Positions 4,683 to 7,872 of a DNA stretch of 7,872 nt are shown here, piece by piece. Source of the stretch: an uncultured Oxalobacteraceae bacterium. GTDB taxonomy: Bacteria > Pseudomonadota > Gammaproteobacteria > Burkholderiales > Burkholderiaceae. Every line of letters begins with the position of its first letter. Position 1 is the stretch's first letter. Below the pieces are notes generated by a model. It did no database searches, was not told where the DNA came from, and saw only the letters and a list, made by a program, of their open reading frames with translations. The position numbers were made by a program, and so were the translations under genes. The stretch spans positions 1-7,872 of the forward strand of contig CAMLFK010000234.1 in the NCBI GenBank assembly GCA_946479255.1, in the 5' to 3' direction.

Positions 4683-6899
4683 ATGTGTGGCAGCTTAGCC
4701 GTTGGGCACCACACCTCGAAACCATCGATATTGGCGGCAGTGCTTGAAAAAATGCAACAACCAGACCAGGACATCCGCAATCGTCTTTTGATTGCCCGTC
4801 TGCCGGCCATGCCGCAGATCCTTATCAAGCTGATTGAGCACTTGCAGGCTGACGACCTCGGCATGGCGGAACTTGCCGCCCTGGTGGCCAAGGACGCCGG
4901 CATGACCAGCAAGGTCCTGGCGGTGGCCAACAGCTCGGCCTACCATCGCGGCAGCCGCGCGGCCGGGCTGGAGCAGTCGCTGGTGTCGCTCGGCACCGAC
5001 ATGATCAAGACCCTGGTGATCAGCGAATCGGTATTCCAGACCTTTAACAGCTTCCCGCATTCGGGCAGCACCGACCTGCGCGCCTTCTGGAAGAATTCCC
5101 TCTCCGCCGCGGTGATCGCGCGCGACCTGGCCAAGCGCATGGAATACCCGCAGGTCGAGGAAGCCTACCTGGCGGGCCTCTTACACAACGTCGGCCGCCT
5201 GGCCTTGCTCGCCACCGCGCCGAAAGAGTATGCCTATAACTTCACCGCGCGCGACGACGAAGACTTGTGCGCGGTCGAGCAGCGCACCCTGCAGATCACC
5301 CATACCGAAGCGGGCGCCTGGCTGATCGAGCGCTGGAGCCTGGATTCCTTCCTGGCCGATTCGGTGCTGTACCACCACGAGCCAAGCAGCCGGTTGGAGT
5401 CGGCCCATCCCCTGATCCGCATCGTGCGCGTGGCGCACCTGATGGCGACCCACTCCCCGGACGAGCCGGTGGTGCTTGATGCCATGGCACTGTGCGGCCT
5501 CGCGCCGGACGACATCGGCCCCATCCTGGCCGCGGCCCAGCGCCAGGTCGACAAGTCGGCCGCGCACCTGGGCATCGACCTGGCCGGCGCCGACGACATT
5601 CCGAGCCCGCCGGCCGTGGCGGCGACGGCCCGCGATCCGGTCCAGCAGCGCCTGTCGGAAGAAGTGCGCAATCTGGTGCTGGTGTCCGAAGTGGGCCAGA
5701 GTTTTTCACGCCAGCAGGGCGAAAGCGGCCTGCTCGAATCGATGACCCGATCGGCGCGCATCCTGTTCGACTTCGGGAACACCGTGATTTTGCTGGAGAA
5801 CCCGACCGGCCACGCGCTGGTGGGCATGCCCAGCGCCGAACAGCAGCGCATCGCCGAGTTCTCGATCCCGCTGGCCAAGGGCGGCGTGATCGCCGCCGCC
5901 GCGCTGCAGCGCCGCCTGGCCTTCATCGGACGCGACAGCACCGGCCTGGGCCTGCCGGAAGAGCAGCTGTTCCGCATCCTCGGCAGCGACAGCCTGGTGT
6001 GCCTGCCGCTGGTGGCCGGCGCGCGCTGCCTGGGCGTGATGATCGGCGGCGTGGCCAGCTGGCAGGTGGCCAATTGCCAGAAGCGCGAGCGCTTCATGCA
6101 GGCTTTCGGCGCGCAGGCCGCCAGCGCGCTGGAAACCGCCTTGTCCGAACGCGGCCACGCACGGCGCCAGCTGGCTCACGTGGCCGAGGAATACCGCGAG
6201 GCTTCGCGCCGTGTGGTGCACGAGGTGAACAACCCGCTCTCGATCATCAAGAACTACCTGTCGGTGCTGGACCATAAGCTGGCGCGGCGCGAGCCGGTGG
6301 TCGGCGAGATGTCGATCCTGAACGAGGAAATCGACCGCGTCGGCCAGCTGATCAGCGGCCTGGCCGACCTGCAGCCATCCGATGGCATGCGCGCCACCGA
6401 CGTCGGTAAAGTGGTGGACGACGTGCTGCGCCTGTTCCGCGCCACCGAATTCGTGCCGGGCTCGGTCCATATCAGCGCCACCGCCGATCCGGAGCACCAC
6501 GCCATCGACGGCGACGCCGACATCCTCAAGCAGATCCTGGTCAACCTGGTCAAGAACGCGGTCGAAGCTTTGGGGAGCGCCGGCGGGCGCATCGAGATCG
6601 CCAACCGCGGCCACGTCAACCGCGAACGCAAGCTGTACCTGGAGCTGGTGGTCAGCGATACCGGCCCCGGCCTGTCCAGCGAGGTGCTGGCCAACCTGTT
6701 CTCGCCGGTCAAGAGCACCAAGGATGGCGCCCACCATGGCCTGGGCCTGTCGATCGTCCACAGCCTGGTGAAGAAGCTCGATGGCCTGATCAGCTGCCGC
6801 AGCGGACGCCATGGCACCACTTTTGAAATCCTGCTGCCCGCGCGAGCCGGCGCAGCCATCGTTACCGGCGTGCAGGCGCGCGCGATTAATACCGTATGA
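4683..6899 (+). CDS. HDOD-GAF sensor histidine kinase (soluble hybrid signalling protein)
   Basis: A 738-residue cytosolic protein with no membrane segment or signal peptide. The HDOD domain (about 42-260) opens with RLPAMPQILIKLIEHL and contains KVLAVANSSAYHRG, FWKNSL (W136, N138), LAGLLHNVGRLALL (H168-N169) and YHHEP (H231-H232). The catalytic HD pair is replaced, as is usual in HDOD proteins, so it is probably a binding or regulatory module and not a phosphodiesterase. A GAF-like sensory region spans about 330-490 and is followed by a helical, probably coiled-coil linker to 512. The HisKA box is VVHEVNNPLSIIKNYL, with phospho-acceptor H513, of the HE-x-NNPL type seen in NtrB-like kinases. 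HATPase_c shows N625 in NLVKNAVEAL, DTGPG (659-663), an LFSPVKSTK F-box and GLGLS (from 686). All kinase boxes look intact. ATG 4683 has AAGG ten bases upstream; the in-frame ATG at 4752 lacks a ribosome site. The REC-PAS-GGDEF gene that follows is its likely partner. The GAF ligand is unknown. Confidence 0.9.
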   Translation: MCGSLAVGHHTSKPSILAAVLEKMQQPDQDIRNRLLIARLPAMPQILIKLIEHLQADDLGMAELAALVAKDAGMTSKVLAVANSSAYHRGSRAAGLEQSLVSLGTDMIKTLVISESVFQTFNSFPHSGSTDLRAFWKNSLSAAVIARDLAKRMEYPQVEEAYLAGLLHNVGRLALLATAPKEYAYNFTARDDEDLCAVEQRTLQITHTEAGAWLIERWSLDSFLADSVLYHHEPSSRLESAHPLIRIVRVAHLMATHSPDEPVVLDAMALCGLAPDDIGPILAAAQRQVDKSAAHLGIDLAGADDIPSPPAVAATARDPVQQRLSEEVRNLVLVSEVGQSFSRQQGESGLLESMTRSARILFDFGNTVILLENPTGHALVGMPSAEQQRIAEFSIPLAKGGVIAAAALQRRLAFIGRDSTGLGLPEEQLFRILGSDSLVCLPLVAGARCLGVMIGGVASWQVANCQKRERFMQAFGAQAASALETALSERGHARRQLAHVAEEYREASRRVVHEVNNPLSIIKNYLSVLDHKLARREPVVGEMSILNEEIDRVGQLISGLADLQPSDGMRATDVGKVVDDVLRLFRATEFVPGSVHISATADPEHHAIDGDADILKQILVNLVKNAVEALGSAGGRIEIANRGHVNRERKLYLELVVSDTGPGLSSEVLANLFSPVKSTKDGAHHGLGLSIVHSLVKKLDGLISCRSGRHGTTFEILLPARAGAAIVTGVQARAINTV

Positions 6900-6903
6900 A
6901 GGA
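6899..6903 (+). promoter_or_regulatory. Shine-Dalgarno site overlapping the kinase stop codon
   Basis: AAGGA begins on the last base of the kinase TGA (6897-6899) and lies four bases before ATG 6908. It favours 6908 over the in-frame ATG at 6896, which overlaps the stop as ATGA but has no ribosome site. Either way the two genes are translationally linked. Confidence 0.6.
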
Positions 6904-6907
6904 CCCG

Positions 6908-7872
6908 ATGAACGTCAACACCGGCAACGTTACCACGCTGCCTCTGGGGGCGGAGCCGTCCCACCTGCCAGCCAGCCGCGAAGCGGACCTGCCGCGCATC
7001 CTGCTGGTCGACGACGAACCGCGCCTGCTGTCGTCGCTGTACGAACTGCTGCGCGACCGCGACTATCACCTGGTCACCGCCAGCTGCGGCAAGGAAGCCG
7101 TGGCTTACCTGTCGCGCACCCGCTTCGACCTGGTGCTGCTGGACCTGCGCCTGCCGGACATGAGCGGCCATGAAATCATGGACTACATCAACGACAAGGG
7201 CATCGGCGCCGATGTGATCGTGATGAGCGGCGAGGTCGGCATCGAGGCGGCCATCGGCGCGCTGCGGCGCGGCGCCTACGATTACCTGCGCAAACCCTAC
7301 AGCCGCGAAGAGCTGTTGAAGACCGTGGCCAATGCGCTGCAGCAGCGCCGCCTGGAGATCACCAACGCCCACATCGCCTCGCAGCTGGAAAACTCCGAAA
7401 AGCTGTACCGCTACCTGGTCGACAGCTCGCCCGACATCATTTATACGCTCAACCATGAAGGCCGCTTCACTTTTGTGAACGACCGCGCCTACCAGCTGCT
7501 GGGCTTTGCGCGCGAAGACCTGATCGGCAAGCACTACTCGATCCTGGTGCATGATGAAGACCTGGAACGCGCGCGCTATGTGTTCAACGAGCGCCGCGTC
7601 GACGAGCGCGCCTCGCGCAATGTCGAACTGCGCCTGAAGTGCCACAGCGGCAGCGGCCAGGACCGCACCTTCAACAACACCCTGATGATGATCTCGCTCA
7701 ATTCGATCGGCATGCACGTGCCCGACCACGATGTGAAGAAGCTCGAATTCTTCGGTACCTACGGCGTGGCGCGCGACATCACCGACCGCAAGCGCGCCGA
7801 GGAAGTGATCTCTTACCAGGCCTACCACGACATCCTGACCGACCTGCCGAACCGCATGCTGTTCAAGGACCG
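6908..7872 (+). CDS. Response regulator with REC-PAS-GGDEF domains (probable diguanylate cyclase, possibly GGDEF-EAL), 3'-truncated
   Basis: The frame is open to the window end, giving 321 codons plus a partial one from ATG 6908. The receiver domain (about 28-145) has every key residue: acidic pair D35-D36 in ILLVDDEPR, phospho-acceptor D79 in LVLLDLRLPDMSG, S107 in VIVMSGEVG, and K129 in DYLRKPYS. A helical linker with QQRRLEITNAHIASQLENS leads into a PAS domain (about 164-225, LVDSSPDIIYTLNHEGRF). Its PAC tail FFGTYGVARDITDRKRAEE ends near 300. The last residues, YQAYHDILTDLPNRMLFKD, are the standard opening of a GGDEF domain, which makes c-di-GMP. The GGDEF signature itself, and any following EAL domain, lie beyond the window, so cyclase against phosphodiesterase activity cannot be judged. 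It starts 8 nt after the HDOD-GAF kinase stop, so it is the obvious phosphotransfer target. D79 phosphorylation is inferred to control c-di-GMP output. Confidence 0.9.
   Translation, partial: MNVNTGNVTTLPLGAEPSHLPASREADLPRILLVDDEPRLLSSLYELLRDRDYHLVTASCGKEAVAYLSRTRFDLVLLDLRLPDMSGHEIMDYINDKGIGADVIVMSGEVGIEAAIGALRRGAYDYLRKPYSREELLKTVANALQQRRLEITNAHIASQLENSEKLYRYLVDSSPDIIYTLNHEGRFTFVNDRAYQLLGFAREDLIGKHYSILVHDEDLERARYVFNERRVDERASRNVELRLKCHSGSGQDRTFNNTLMMISLNSIGMHVPDHDVKKLEFFGTYGVARDITDRKRAEEVISYQAYHDILTDLPNRMLFKD

Noticed and set aside
4752..4754. Alternative kinase start at ATG 4752
   Set aside because: It keeps the whole HDOD domain, so it is possible, but it lacks a ribosome site, while ATG 4683 has AAGG at a usable distance.
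5706..6812. A 368-codon open frame on the - strand within the kinase gene
   Set aside because: Antisense shadow of the GAF and kinase domains; no recognisable motif and no ribosome site.
6254..7828. A 524-codon open frame on the - strand across the kinase end and the response regulator
   Set aside because: It is antisense to two genes with clear conserved motifs. Its translation is low-complexity A/V/H/Q/R-rich without family motifs, as expected for the shadow of GC-rich codons.

Overview
The window reads as a GC-rich betaproteobacterial chromosome, most likely from Oxalobacteraceae (Massilia/Duganella/Janthinobacterium-like). The assignment rests on codon use, on the proA-hemJ neighbourhood, on a REP-type GTCATTCCCGCG repeat, and on soluble multi-domain c-di-GMP/two-component genes. 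It is inferred from protein character only; no marker gene is present. All six genes, two of them partial, lie on the + strand. I see no tRNA, rRNA, CRISPR array, transposase or prophage gene.

Region 1 (1-1905) is a tight housekeeping cluster. It holds the 3' two thirds of proA (proline synthesis), a HemJ-type membrane protoporphyrinogen oxidase, and a GST-kappa/DsbA-fold 2-hydroxychromene-2-carboxylate isomerase homologue. Gaps are 13 and 11 nt, so co-transcription is likely.

Region 2 (1906-2036) is a short spacer filled by an inverted pair of REP-like hairpins. Directly downstream, and partly made from the repeat's last bases, is a near-consensus sigma70 promoter (ATGACA, 17 nt, TATAAC) in front of the next gene.

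Region 3 (2037-4535) holds a THUMP/SAM RNA methyltransferase matching only the RlmL half of the E. coli RlmL-RlmK fusion. Three bases later comes a Bcr/CflA-type MFS drug exporter.

Region 4 (4536-4682) is an AT-rich leader with two perfect 7-bp dyads and a weak FliA-like promoter candidate. It precedes a signalling pair. The first gene is a soluble HDOD-GAF-histidine kinase. The second, whose start lies 8 nt after the kinase stop, is a REC-PAS-GGDEF regulator that runs off the end of the window and may continue into an EAL domain. The likely logic is that HDOD and GAF sensing control autophosphorylation at H513, the phosphate passes to D79 of the partner, and this changes c-di-GMP output. That logic is inferred from domain order and gene coupling. 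This pair is the most interesting biological content of the window.
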